The position numbers and the translations under genes were made by a program. 64,000 nucleotides of DNA from Micractinium sp. NFX-FRZ (taxonomy: Eukaryota > Chlorophyta > Trebouxiophyceae > Chlorellales > Chlorellaceae), in NCBI GenBank assembly GCA_029339195.1, contig JAPTJF010000276.1:19901-83900 (forward strand), given 5' to 3'. How positions within the stretch are numbered: position 1 is the first letter of the stretch; each line of letters starts with the position of its first letter. Below are positions 1 through 11,600 of the stretch, in pieces. Under the pieces are notes generated by a model, which was given only the letters and a program-made list of their open reading frames with translations, made no database searches and was not told where the DNA came from.

Positions 1-1841
1 CTCTGTGGGCGCTCCACACAGTCGTGTGCCGGCTGGTGCACTCAGAGGCAGCTGGCGGCGAGCAGTGGCTGACCCAACGGCAGCTACTCAAACTCACCTC
101 GCAGCTGCAAGGCGGCGCCGCTCTGCTCATGAAAGTCGCCAATGCGGGCCAGGGGGCGAGCAGCGGCGGCGGCGGCAGCAGCAATGCGGATGCCAGCCTT
201 CTTGCTGAGCAGCAGAGGTGGGCATGGGCTACGTGTGCTGGCGAGTGCTTTTGGTTTGGGCAATGGGGAGTGTGGCGCCAGCTGGGAGGCACTCACGTGA
301 CCTCACTTCCGACTGCTGGATGCCGCAGCATACCATGACACCCGTTGCCCCCCCACGTGCTATCCTGCACCCATACCCACCCGCACCAGCTAACTGGCAG
401 CTGCCCATATTCGCCCTGGCCTGCTGTCATGCAGTGCCCTGCACGCTATGGGCATGTCTCACTTAGAGGCGCTCCGCGTGCTGGTGGCAACGCCTCAGCT
501 GGGACCCGTTCCCCCGGCCACCGTCTGCCACTGGCTCACAATGCTCTCAGCAGGGGGCCCGCGCGCGCTGATCCTCAGTGTGGGAGTTGAGGGCATGCTC
601 AGGGAAGCACTGCAGCAGCTGCCTCTGGTGAGCCCCTCCCCCTGTTGCAGTTGGCGATGGAGCTGACAGCCTGGCTGTGACGTGCCGCTGACATGCGCTG
701 TTCCGGTTCATGGGCAAAACAACAGGCAACCACTTTTTTGCACCTCTGCACGGCGTGCCAGGCCCTGGCATCTGCATGCTGACGTGCGCTGCCCCTCCGC
801 TGCCCCCTGGCCCATCCTTTTGCAGGAGTCTCTGGCGCAGACGTGCCAGGACATCAGGCTGCTGCCCTGTGCACATGATCAGCCGATCATGGCAGCTTAC
901 CTGGTGGCGAGCGGCGCAATCGGCGCCCTGCTGGCAGACCTGCGCCGGCGCTGCCGGGCAGGCACATCCCCTCAGGACGAAGCGGTGAGCCGGCTTTGCA
1001 GGCATTCCCGCTACATTCGTAGGGTTTGAGGGTTTCAGGGTTTCTTGGCTCACTCGGTTGATGCTCACGTGCCTGCGTATGTGCCCAGGGTCAGCGGGTG
1101 AGCTGGCGCATGCCTGTGTGCCACGCGCCATCGGCCGCTTGCTCTGCATGCTGCGGCTTGTGCCCTCCGCACACCCGTTGTACGACTCAAATTGGCCTCC
1201 TTGCCCGCGCACACTGCAATGCCACCTGAGTCTGCAACACGTGTGCCCCCCCTGGTCCATGGCTGGCTGTGGTGCAGCTCCTGGCTGCGTTGGTGCGCGA
1301 CGTGCTGCAAGCCGGGCGCACCCTGCAGCATGCAGTCGCTGAGGCAGTTGCATCCGAGTGCAGCGCCAGCGGCAGTGAGGGCGGCAGCGGCAGCGGCGGT
1401 GGTGTGCCTGAGCATGAGCTCCAGGCCGCAGTGCTGGAGGCCATGCTAGCCGCGGATGTGGCGTTGCGTGGCTGCCCAAGCGCCCCCAGGCTGGCCGTCC
1501 GGCACCTCGAGCAGGACTGGCTGCCGGCGGCATGCCAGCTGGCAGCAGCGCTCCTGCAGTGGTGGCGTCGGCCTGAGGAGCAGGATGCAGCTGCGCTCGA
1601 GCTGGCGCAGGCGGCCGCTGCTCGCAGCTGTGCTTACCTGCGCTGCGCCAACCTCGGCGCGGAGGGCGGCCCAGCTGCGCGGGCTGGCTGCGGCAGCAAG
1701 CGGTGCAGCAAGTGCCGCGCGTGCTGGTACTGCGGCACGGCATGCGCAACCGCCGACTGGCGGGCGGGACACCGCAGGATGTGCACCGCGCTGGGTGAGG
1801 CCCGGCAGAAGCAGCGGGCTGCGGCGCGGGCTTCAGGCTGA
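1..1841 (+). CDS. MYND zinc-finger protein, 3' part (5' end outside window)
   Basis: This is the last part of a spliced gene that begins before the window. Exons by phase are 1-217, 435-627, 826-984 and 1278-1841, all joining in frame to a TGA at 1839-1841. The C-terminus is a MYND-type zinc finger with the series CANLG, GSKRCSKC, WYCGTAC, DWRAGH and MC, close to the stop. MYND fingers bind proline-rich partner peptides; the family is expanded in Chlorella-like algae. The rest is helical and Ala/Leu-rich with no domain I can name. The function is therefore unknown beyond likely protein-protein binding. The last coding segment, including the stop, is repeated in tandem right after the gene (1845-1883). 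I see no TGTAA signal before the next gene's end. Confidence 0.78.
1018..1046 (+). repeat. degenerate TTTAGGG-like motif in a MYND-gene intron
   Basis: Three spaced agggttt units (tagggtttgagggtttcagg). It is similar in kind to the motifs at 27588-27616 and, more weakly, 3400-3425 and 42340-42370. Confidence 0.55.
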
Positions 1842-2148
1842 GGTGGCAGAAGCAGCGGGCTGCGGCACGGGCCTCTGGCTGAGGTGTCGGTCCTTGTCGC
1901 TGGGTTATCACTTGCGTCTCCCTGCCAACCTACACTCCGTGATCTAGTATCAGTGCCCTCTTACCTGTTCCTCGCTCTACCCCCTTGCTGCCTGCTCTCC
2001 TCGTCGCGTGAAGCGTAATTAAGTCACAGCGGCAGGCGCCAGTGGGCACCCCTTGCACAGTCTGATTTGTACGATACAACATACGCATACAGCAAACAAT
2101 GCCAACAGAGGTGGCTGGTCAATGCCACGCGGCTACAGGCCAGCGCAA
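1842..2148. other. convergent intergenic region (MYND gene / VPS33 3' ends)
   Basis: Apart from the tandem copy at 1845-1883 this holds only the 3' flanks of two converging genes. I see no TGTAA on either strand and no coding signal. Confidence 0.6.
1845..1883 (+). repeat. tandem copy of the final coding segment and stop of the MYND gene
   Basis: Bases 1805-1842 (ending QKQRAAARASG and TGA) recur at about 1845-1883 with three or four mismatches, and the copy also ends in TGA. The copy is untranslated. It belongs to the exon-edge duplications seen across this window. Confidence 0.85.
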
Positions 2149-5100
2149 CTACGCCTCGGCGCCCGCCGCGCCCGACCCCTGCACCCCCTCTGCCAGCAGC
2201 CCCGCCAGCAAGCTGCTGCCGGTGCACACAGCGGTGGTGGCGATGAGGAAGTCGCAGTTGCAAAGGCCCTTCTGGCTCAGGAAGCGCAGCGCAGAGACCT
2301 GCAGCATGAAGGCAGCGCACAGCACATCAAGTCGAATTGTACCATCAGCTTAGGGACCAGGTTCAACTGTTTGCAATTGGTGAGCAGCGGGGAGGGCAGG
2401 GGTGGGAAGGGCGGCTTGGCAGGCACGGGCGGGTGGGGCAGCGAGGCAGGGCACGAGGGGGCAGAGCAGGCAGCGCCGGGCAGGGCGCCAGCTCGGCAGG
2501 GGCAGAGTGCACACGCACCCGGCACACAGCTCGGCAGCAGCAGCGGCAGGCACGTGCAGGCTTCTCCTGCCCGCTCACCAGCTCACACTCCACACAGCCC
2601 ATCCTGTGCACCCCACCCCACCACCCTGAACCACCACCCACCCACCCACCCACCTCTGCATACGTCACGCCGCCAATAAACATGACCAGCACCTTGCGCC
2701 GCCGCCCGCTGGCCGCCGCCGCCGCCCCCTCGGCCGCCGCCCCCCGGCTGCCCTGCCGCCGCTCTGTCGGCAGCCCCTGCTCGTCGCTGCCCTGGACCAG
2801 CTCAAACTGCTGCCCCGGCAGCTGCTGCAGCAGCGACTCGATGCCCGCCCAGCCCTGGGCTGCAGGCAGGGCAGGGTGGGGGTGTGTGCGGGACGGTGGG
2901 TGGGCAGGGGAGGGGCCAGCAGAGGAGGCAGCGCAGGTATGCAGTGGAAAGCTGGCCGGGAGGGAGGGCAGCCCAGCACCCTGCCTCTCTCTTTGCCTGC
3001 AGACGTGCCAAGGATTATCAAAAACGCCAGCAGGCTCCTCCACAAAGGCACACCCAACACAGCTGCGCCCCACACGCATGTGCCGCACCCGACAGCGCCT
3101 GCTGCACCAGCCGCACGCTCAGCGGGGCATAGCCGGCAAACGTGTAGTGGATGTCCTGCAGTGAGGGAGCGAGCGAGGGAGGGCGGGCAGCGGTTCAATG
3201 ATGGGTCAATGAAGGGAGCATGGGTGTGTCGAGTTTAAAAACCTGAGGGATATGAGTGGACAAACCAGTTGGAATGGCATTCTGGGTGAGCCAGTGGGCA
3301 AGTGCAGAGGGCAGGGAAGGGCAGCAGGGGCAGCAGGGAGTCCAGGAGGCACCTCGAGCTGTACCGCCAACCCAAACTCCCGCCCCTCCCTCCCTGCCCC
3401 CTCATAACCCTAACCCCTTCCCCTAACAGCATCGCCTCCGCTTGCCCTCACCTGCGGCGACGCCTCGTCGATCTGCTCCCCCTCCTGCAGCAGCAGGCGC
3501 AGCTGCTGCTTGGCCGCCGGGAAGGCGCTGCGCCGCCCCTCTCGCCGCTGCAGCAGGCCCGCCTTTGCCAGGGAGGCCAGGGTCAGCACGTGCTGGTGGC
3601 CGTAGCTGTTGAGCAGGTCGCGCCTGTGGGAAGGGGAGCAGTTGGGGGCCCGGGGGCGGGACAGGTCAGGAAGAAAGGGATGGTCGACAAGAGGCCGGGA
3701 TCTTGGCAAAACGCGGCAGCACGCAACTGCCATGTGCCCTTGCCCACCCCTCTCCGGGCCTCTGTACACCTCGCCGTGCCACCCATCCATTCCACAGCTG
3801 CCCTTCGCCTCCTCCCCACATCCCTATCAACTCCTTGCCCGCCCCAGCGCCCTCCCTCTGCTGCACACACACCTCAGGTTCTCGTAGTACCGCTTGGGTA
3901 TGCCGCCGTGCACAGCGCAGTACAGCAGCAGCAGGCGCAGCACGGGCAGCAGACCCTCTCCTTGGAAGATGAGGTCCTGAACGCGGGGCGGGTGTACAAG
4001 CAAAGGGGTAAGGGTGGGTTGGGGGATCGGGGACAGCCTTGGTGGTGGCGCACAGGTATCAAAATGGGCCAGGGGCAGGCGTGGGAATCACAGCGCCGGG
4101 GCAGTGAGACACCCTTCATCCCATGCTGCATCCAGCGGCGCCGGCCCCATACAACAGCGCTGCCTCCACCCGCTGCCTGGCTATCCACGCACACACACAC
4201 TACCAACTCACACACATGCACGCACACACACACAGAGACACACGCACGCCCACCTCGATGGCCGGCATCCCATCCTTTATCCAGCAGCCTGCCTGGCTAT
4301 CGACACACACACACACCCCGAGACACACGCGCACCCACCTCTATGGCCGGCATCTCATCTGCCTCGTCCAGCAGCCCCGCCTCCACCTGCTGCCGCGCCA
4401 CAAAGCCGGGCGCCTGGATGGAGGCCGCCAGCTGCTCCACCAGCCCGCTGTGCAGGGGCAGGCGCACAAACTTGTCGCGCAGCTCTGCGGGAGGCAGGCG
4501 GGGAGCAAGAGGGGAATTACTAAAAACACAAAAAGGGGGACCGGAGGCTCGGGGAGTAAGAGGGGAGATGATACAAAAACAAAAGAGGGGGGGAGGATGG
4601 AGAGCGGCGGGCGACGGCAAGCTGCTCCGCCAGGTCGCTGTGCAGGGGCAGGGGCGCAAACTTGTCATGCTATTGTGTGGGGCAGGGGCAGGCATGGGTG
4701 GGGTGGCAGAAAGGCAGACGAGGAAATGGGCAGGCGGGCAGGCGGCTGCCTGTAGAATGCATGCCCTCTCCAACCCTGCCCTCCTTGCCCACCCCGCCCA
4801 CCATCTGCCCTCCTCGCCCCAGCCCGCCCACCCCACCCACCGGCCACAAACCCCCGCAGCTGGTTGATGTCTGCGCTGTGCATGCCCTGGTCACGAAACT
4901 GCTGGATGGTGCTGCAGGGGCGGATTCAGCCAAGGCAGTAAGAGGGGAGTGAGGGGGGGTGAATGTAGGGGGCCTATGCAATGGCCAGAGGTTTGCGAGT
5001 GGGGCTTCACACGGCAGGCGGGGACTGTGCAGTCGTGTGGCCCGGGGCGCAGTGCGATTGACCTGGACGGTTGTGGCGCCACACGGCCCGAGCTGCCAAA

Positions 5101-8079
5101 TTCTGTTGCACGCACGCCGTGATCCCATGCCCCCTCGAGTCGCCCAGCACACCCACCCGCCCACCCACCGCAGCGTTTCGTTGAGCCACTTGCGCGCCCC
5201 CACATAGAAGCGGTCGCGCGTTTCCCGGAACACCGCGTCCGCAGAGTTCAGGCCGTACACCTTCTTGGTGCCGCTCGCAGCACCGCCGCCGCCGCCGGTG
5301 GCCTCGCTGCCGCTGCCGCTGCTGCTGGTGCTGGTGTCTGGCGCGCGCAGCTGGCCGCATGTGAGGCCAAACACCTCGTCCAGCAGTCCCTCATAAGTCA
5401 GCTGCACACACAAATACAAATAGAAATAGAAGGGCAAGGATGGGTGAGGGCAGGAGGGGGGATGAACAGGAGGGCTTGAGGACGGCAGGATGAGGAGCAC
5501 AGGACAGGCGAGCGGACAGGCAGTCAGGCAGGCAGACAGGCAGGCAGGCAGGCGGGCAGGCAGGCAGGCAGGCAGCCAGGTCAATTGCTGCCCGGCGCCA
5601 CCCAGCCCCTGCCCTCCCCGCTCTGTGCCTGCTGCCCAGGCGCCGCTTGGCTGGGCTCAGCGCTGCTTGCCTGGGTGCACATGGGTGTGGCCATGTCGAC
5701 GCTCCGATCCAGCAGGATGAGTGTGTCCACTCCGTCGGGGCCTGCAGTGGCACAGCCGCTGGTTCAAACACATCAATGTAGTATGGAGGGGATGGTCCCA
5801 CGGGAGGAGGGGGGGCATTCTGTTGGGGCCTGTAGTGGCACAGCTTGTTGCAACTGATTGCGCATGCTTGGGTGGCCCCATATCAAGGACAGGCTGCCAG
5901 CCCGCGAGCGAGCCAGCGAGCCAGCCAGCCCCACCTGCCAGCGGCACATCCTTGCCCTGCTCCATCCGCAGCTTGCTCATGATGCGCTGCACTGCAGCAG
6001 GGACAAAAGGAACATAAAGCAAGGCAGGTTGTGGTCACGGCAAGCTGCACTGGAGCCGGGAGTAGAGAAACAAGAGGGATGCGCAAGCCTGGCCGCTCCC
6101 GCCTCCCTCACCTGCCGCCGCTGCGTCCCCCTTCCCCTTGATGTGCGGTATGGTGCCCCACTGCTGCTGCAGGTGGTGCAGCGCGCGTGCCACGTAGAAC
6201 AGGCTGCTGCAATCGCGATCGACGGTCAGCTCCTGCAATGCTTGGGGCGGGTGTGAGGCACTTGATGAGCAGCAGGAGTCGTGGCGGCGGTGGTGGAAAG
6301 CAGAGGAGGCTGCTGGCGGTCGCGGTCTGACATCAACTCATGCTCATATGAGCAGGGGCGGTGGGGTGCACCACCCAGTGTTCAGTGCAAGGCCGCCACC
6401 CCGTGAGGTGAGTAGCTACCACAGCAGCAGCGCAGGCAGCCTTCGGCGCCTCAGCCCCGCCCCTCTCCCCCGGCCAGCCACGCCGCCACCTGCAGGCAGC
6501 CACTCTTCCACTGCAGCCCGCCCCCCGCCTGCCTTGAACGCGTTGGGCAGCTCCAGTGAGAGCAGGTCGTCCTCCAGGGGCACCCAGTCCAGGGGCAGGT
6601 CGCTGTAGGGGTTAAGAGTGGAGGGCAGGGGAGGGGGGAAGGCACACAGCATGGAACATAAAGCATTGTGAATCGTGATCCACAACCGGGAGACTGGGAG
6701 GAGGCGCTCTACAAGGAAAAAGGCGGGCCAGCGGAACCCAGTCCAGGGGCAGGTCGGGGTTAGGGTGGAGAGGAAGGGAGGGCAGAGGACTGCATGAGGC
6801 AGAGCCGCGGAGAGGCCTGGGCGGCAGCGCTGCTCCCCCTCGTCCCGCTGCCCCACCGCATCACCTCCGGGCCCCGCAGGGCCGGCACTCCTGTACTCCT
6901 ATGGACTACCATGCAACCCAGTGTAGCAGCACACGTGAGGCAGCCGCAGCACGTCAGCTCACCGTATCGCGACGTCTCCCAGGATGCCGCGCTCCTCGAG
7001 AATCCGTTCGGCCACCGCCGTGCGGCGCGGCATCAACAACAGGCTGAAGTCGAATGCATGGCCAGAGCGCGCGGCGCCGCTGCAGCAGGTGTGCGGGCGG
7101 GGGCGGGGGTGACCAACTTGGTGACTGGGTGGATGGGCAGCGGCAGCGGGCAGTGGGCCCCGCAGCATGCCTGCCCAGCCCGGCACCGCTGGCTGCACGC
7201 ATCCTCCTTCACCTGCAGCTACTGCCAAGCGGGGCCTTCTGAGCCCCGACTTGAAGACCACACACACCCTGCAGCGCCCCCCGCCCCACCCCAACGTGGC
7301 CGACCCGCCCGCCCCAGCCCACAAGCCATTCTCGTCTATCCAACATCTCTGCCGCCACCCGAGTTCATCCATCAAAGCGACCGCAAAGGAGTGAAACACG
7401 TGTCCACCGCTCTGCGCACCTCTGGCACATTTGGACGTGGCGCGCCACCGCCTGGCAGGTGTCCAGCCCGCCGTGCGCCAGGTACACCACCTGCCTCACC
7501 CCCTTGCCCAGCAGCGCATCCACGACAGACGGCTGTGGCTCCAGCAGGCAGAAGCTGCAGTGGAGTGCACATGGAGGGGCGGGGGGCTGAAAGGCCAGGC
7601 AGAGAGGGCACAGGAGGCGGCGCGCGGCATGGCGGGGCAGCACAGTGAACGTGGGCGCTGTGCCCCTGATAGCAGCTGCATCCACACCGCCGCAGCCGTG
7701 CCAGGTCAATGTCCTCTGCCCCCCCACACTCACACTTCCACGCCGTGTTCTTTGAGCGTTAGCGCATCTGCCACCAGCCCCAGGGGAGAGGCAAATGACG
7801 CCTCCAGCACGAGGGCCTTGCGCCCACGAATCGCGTCCAGCGCATCAAGAAGGGCGCGCCGTGCGGCGTCCCTGGGAAGGGGCAGGAGATGGGGTGCATG
7901 ATGTCGGCAGGGCGGCGGCAGCGGCGGCAGGCGGCGGCGGCGGCGGCAGAGGCAGTGAGCGAGCACCGCGGCGCCCGCGTTCCTTGCCCTGCGCGTGTCG
8001 AGTCCTCGGATCACCTGATGGGTCTCAAGGGCATAGGCCCCTTGTCCAGCGACGGCTGGAACTTTTGTGTCGCGGCCAT
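2149..8079 (-). CDS. VPS33: VPS33, Sec1/Munc18-family subunit of the HOPS/CORVET tethering complex
   Basis: VPS33 is the SM protein of the class C Vps core and guides SNARE assembly at vacuole/endosome membranes. Sixteen exons: 8015-8079, 7734-7871, 7420-7554, 6963-7079, 6533-6602, 6112-6232, 5935-5991, 5671-5741, 5169-5401, 4841-4911, 4339-4484, 3873-3976, 3452-3623, 3089-3155, 2654-2859, 2149-2298. They total 1923 nt with no phase break, giving 640 aa, normal for the family. Diagnostic stretches in order are AIRGRKALVLEASFASPLG, MPRRTAVAERILEERGILGD, LILLDRSVDMATPMCTQ (about residues 240-258) followed directly by LTYEGLLDEVFG, then SGYAPLSVRLVQQ (about 505) and VLVMFIGGVTYAE. The start ATG at 8077-8079 opens MAATQKFQPSLDKG and joins the conserved DAARRALLDAL. 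Introns 5 and 8 begin with GC instead of GT, and four introns carry copies of neighbouring exon edges. Confidence 0.95.
4150..4335 (-). repeat. two echoes of the VPS33 exon 11 donor edge within a CA-rich tandem repeat
   Basis: The exon 11 end and donor (4320-4380) recur at 4236-4297, including the acctcgatggccggcatccc block. A weaker third unit lies near 4150-4200. The units are separated by (CA)n tracts, giving a period of roughly 85 bp. The copy at 4236-4297 keeps a possible donor but changes the coding frame. Confidence 0.8.
4617..4675 (-). repeat. intronic echo of the 5' half of VPS33 exon 11
   Basis: The segment matches 4433-4484, the 5' half of exon 11 coding RDKFVRLPLHSGLVEQL. The shared plus-strand core is cgctgtgcaggggcaggggc versus the exon's cgctgtgcaggggcaggcgc. 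It sits about 190 bp away in intron 10, and the acceptor itself is not preserved. Confidence 0.85.
5503..5580. repeat. (CAGG)n-type simple repeat in VPS33 intron 8
   Basis: This is a run of imperfect caggcagg units between exons 8 and 9 of VPS33. It is a plain microsatellite. Confidence 0.85.
5814..5850 (-). repeat. intronic echo of VPS33 exon 8 acceptor edge
   Basis: The plus-strand string ggggcctgcagtggcacagc at the exon 8 acceptor (5737-5756) recurs at 5823-5842 with one mismatch, inside intron 7. The copy is short, about 25-30 bp. Confidence 0.65.
6735..6785 (-). repeat. intronic echo of VPS33 exon 5 acceptor edge
   Basis: This segment repeats 6582-6630, which is the 5' edge of exon 5 with its acceptor and upstream intron. 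The shared core is cccagtccaggggcaggtcg on the plus strand. It lies about 150 bp upstream in transcript sense, inside intron 4. The acceptor dinucleotide region is altered. Confidence 0.8.
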
Positions 8080-8647
8080 GTGGCCGAGCGGCACCCAGGG
8101 CCAGGCGGAGAGCTGCAATCCGAACCCACAATCTCCAGATCGCTATTGTTACGAGGCAGGGCTGTGGACTCCAAAAAGCTGCGGGGGGTGATCGCGGGCT
8201 GCAAGGGACGCCCTGCAGAGCGTGAAGCCCAGCTTTGAGCGTTCGCCTGAATAAGGTGACGAGTAATCGGCTCAAGAGGCGAGGGGAAGGCCAACATGGG
8301 TCTCCCGCCATCACGAATTCCGCTGGCCACCCGCTCTCCTCCATGTAGAGAGGCATACTCTGGCGCGTCACAGTGCGCCCATTTAGCGTTTTTCGCTGCC
8401 CACAGTTGCTCCAGGTCGTCTTGGAGGGTTGCGCCTCCCCTGCCGGACCGCCAGAGCTGCTGCACACGCTGTGGCAAAGTGGGCACCCTTCAGCTCGCCA
8501 GCGGTGGCCTGCAGCGCCGTCAGCAGACACTGCCTGCCTCTAGCAGTTTCCAGGGCCCTTCTCAAGACTGCCGAGAGGCTCCTCGCCTCAGCGGGCCAAC
8601 CTTTGAACCCCGAAGTCACTCCAAGCCCCGGCTGGCAGCTCTGGGCC
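8080..8647. other. divergent promoter region of VPS33 and the B3 gene
   Basis: 568 bp lie between two divergently oriented start codons. I see no convincing exon here and no clear TATA box. It probably carries both promoters and 5' UTRs. Confidence 0.55.
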
Positions 8648-11600
8648 ATGGCCAGCCCCCAGCGCTCGTCATGGGTGCTCAGAGCCCCTCCACCCAGTGC
8701 CCAGGGCCCCACAGAGCTTGATGGCGCCTACATGCTCTGGAGCCCAAGGCAGCAGCCGCCTCCTGGCAGCGCGTTTGCGCCATGGTCCGACAAGGTGAGG
8801 GCCTCCGAGGCGTGGGGTTGGGAGGGGTTGGGAGGGGTTGGCGGGCAGCGCAGCCAAGGCGGCAACCCGCCCCGCCTCCCGCCCCGCCGCCCTTGCATGG
8901 CCGCCCGTGTGTCACCCTGACTGCGCTGTCCTGCTCACGCGTAGTTCAAGAGATCAGATGATAAACCTAAGACGCTTGCTCAGTCAATTCTCGTCCTGTG
9001 CAGGCCAGCCAGGGCGCTGGCGGAGGGTCCACGCTGGCGACGCCTGTTGCAGGCATCCCCACCCCCGCCCTGGAGCCTGCACAGCCGGGCCTTGCGGCAG
9101 GTGCAGGTGCAGGCGGGGGTGGTGCAGTGGACTACCAGCAGTGGGCAACCTCCCTGGTGTGCGGCCGCCCGGCGGTGCCCAGCGCCGCCCCAGCCGGCGC
9201 ACCAGCCGCGGCCATCATGGCACCTGCACTCGCCGCCGCCGCAGCCGCCGCCGTGCCTCGGCTCACTTCTGCTGAGCTGCAGCGGCAGCAGTATCAGCAG
9301 TTCCAGCAGCAGCCCCCACAGCAGCAGTACCACCAGTACCAGCAGCAGTGCAACCAGCAGCAGCCCCAGCAGCAGCAGCAGCAGTACCAGCTGTACAAGC
9401 AGGAGTCCCACCAGACGCAGCGCCCGCCCGTGCCCAGTGGCAGCGCTGCCAACACCGGCGCTGGCCTGCTGCGCGCCGGCAGCTGCACCAGCATCCAAGC
9501 AGGCTCCGTGCAGGCGCCAATGCTGCCTGGCCTGCCGATTGCTGCCACGTCTGGCGCCGGCGGCAGCGCGCTGCCTGGCATCCCGCTGTTTGGTGGGGAG
9601 CTAGATGGGCAGCTCTGCCTGCAACCGCCGGCCCCGCTGACAGGCACAGCAGCAGACTCCTTTGCCGCTGCCTATGCTGCCTCAGCTGCTGCGGCAGCTG
9701 CCGGCGGCTACTGCCGCTCAGCCAACGGCCACTTGGCACCGATGCCAGCAGCGCTTGCCGCCCCTGCTATGGCGGCGGCTGGGCCAGGCTTCGTGGCTTC
9801 CATGGGCAGGAAGCGGTCGCGTGATGACGGCGAGGGCGCTGAGCTGGCGCCGGCTGCCTCGCTGGCAGGCACAGCAGGCACAGCAGGCATCAAGCAAGAG
9901 CCAGGAGTGGAGGGGCACGGGCTGCAGCTGCACGAGCAGCAGCTGCAGCTGCCGCAGGGGAGCGGCGCCGTCCCGCCCACCGCCGGCCCAGCCCGGCACC
10001 GCATCCTGTCCCCCCTGCTCCCCCCGCCCCCGCCCCTGCTGCTCTCCCCGCCGGTGCTGGACCGCGGGCCTCATGGCGTTGCCAGCCCTCTGGGCGGCCC
10101 CTTGGGTGGCTCTCTGAGCGGCATACTGGGCGGCCTGGGCACCCCCCTCATGTGCCCCTACGGCCTCACCAGCCCCCTCACCGGCCTGCGTGGGCTCGCC
10201 ACCCCGCTGGCGGGCCTGGGCAGCCCCCTTGGCTTTGGGCTGGGCAGCCCCTTTGCCTCGGGCGGGCTGTTTGGCAGCGCCAGGGGGCGGCGCACCGGCT
10301 CCTGGCCTGACCTGGTGAGCCGCCCGCCCGCCTGGCCTGCCCCTGCTGCCTGCCTTGCCTCTCCTGGGCTGGCCTGGCGCTGCCTGCACCCCTCGTTGCT
10401 CTGCTGCATGCCCCATCTTGTCCCCACCCACCTGTTCCCTCCCCATCTGCCCCCCCTGCCGCTTGTGCCCCTCCGCCTCCCGCCCTCCTTGTGCCGGTGC
10501 ACCTCCTGCCTGCCACACACCCTGGGCCCGCCGGTGCCCCGCCCCACCTGCCAGGTTGCTTGAGCCCACCCCCTTGCTGCCCAGTCTGACCCCTTGCCTG
10601 GCCTGGCCTGGCCCCCGCCCTGCCCTGCCTGCAGGACAGCATGTATGACCAACTGCAGTCAGCAGACCTGAACCCTTACAGAGACCTAGAGGCACCTGGC
10701 AGCTCTGCTGCCGCAGCTGCCGCAGCTGCCGGCGCCTCCCCGGCGGCGCACGGCGGTGCCTCAGTCGCCGCTCCTGAGCAGAGCCCCTCCCTGCTGCTGA
10801 CGTCGCCCCACAAGGCGGCGCTGCCTGCGGCCGTCCCCGCGCTGCAGCACCTGGCAGCGCCTCAGGCAGCACCGCAGGTAGCACAGCAGGCGCAGCTGGC
10901 CGCAGCTGCCTCCGCCCGGCAGCAGTCGCTGGATGCGGCAGCTGCACTTCTGCCGCGGGCAAGCAGCTCTGCTGTACCTGCTTTGCCTGCTGTGCCTGCT
11001 GCGCCCGCTGCGCCTGCTGCGCCCACTGCGCCCACTGCGCCAGCCACGCAGGCTGTCATACAGCCCGCGCCGCAGCTGACATGCGGGCGGCCCCACCCGC
11101 AGCCGCGCGCGGAGGGGCAACATGAGGAAAAGGCCGTCCGGGGAAAGCAGCAGGGGAAGCTGCAGCAGGGAAAGCAGCAGCAGGGGCAGAAGCAGAAGCC
11201 CAAGCCCAAGCAGAAGCCGCAGGGGGGCGGCGTGAAGAAGCAGCAGGGGCAGGGGGTGAAGAAGGAGCAGGGCCAGGCGCAGCGGCCGCGCAGCACCCAG
11301 CTGATGCAGCAGAAGCAGCGGAAGCAGGCGCAGGCGGCGGCCGCGGCGGCTGCCGCTGCCAGCAGCGCGGCCAGCGGGGCAAGTGGCAGCGGTGGCAGCT
11401 CAGCGGGGCCAGCAGGCAACCCAGTGATCCCCAGGAGGCGGTGAGGAGGGGCTGGGGGGGCATAGTAACATAATTGTGATTGGCCATGGTGGCCAATTGA
11501 CTGACGAGATCTCCAACGCTGTGCAGGCACGGTGGAACCAACTCGTAGGCATTTCACCACCCTTTTGCCCCGTTGCCTTGTCACCTCCCTGCCCTCTGCC

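Noticed and set aside
547..1911. 454-codon open frame on the minus strand
   Set aside because: It is antisense to the MYND-finger exons; at this GC content stops are rare. No motif or splice structure supports it.
3302..4867. 521-codon open frame on the plus strand opposite VPS33
   Set aside because: It runs through VPS33 introns and repeats; the translation is low-complexity and includes the CA-repeat region.
8105..8165. tRNA-like T-arm sequence (minus-strand gggttcggatt)
   Set aside because: No matching acceptor stem or anticodon arm could be paired around it.
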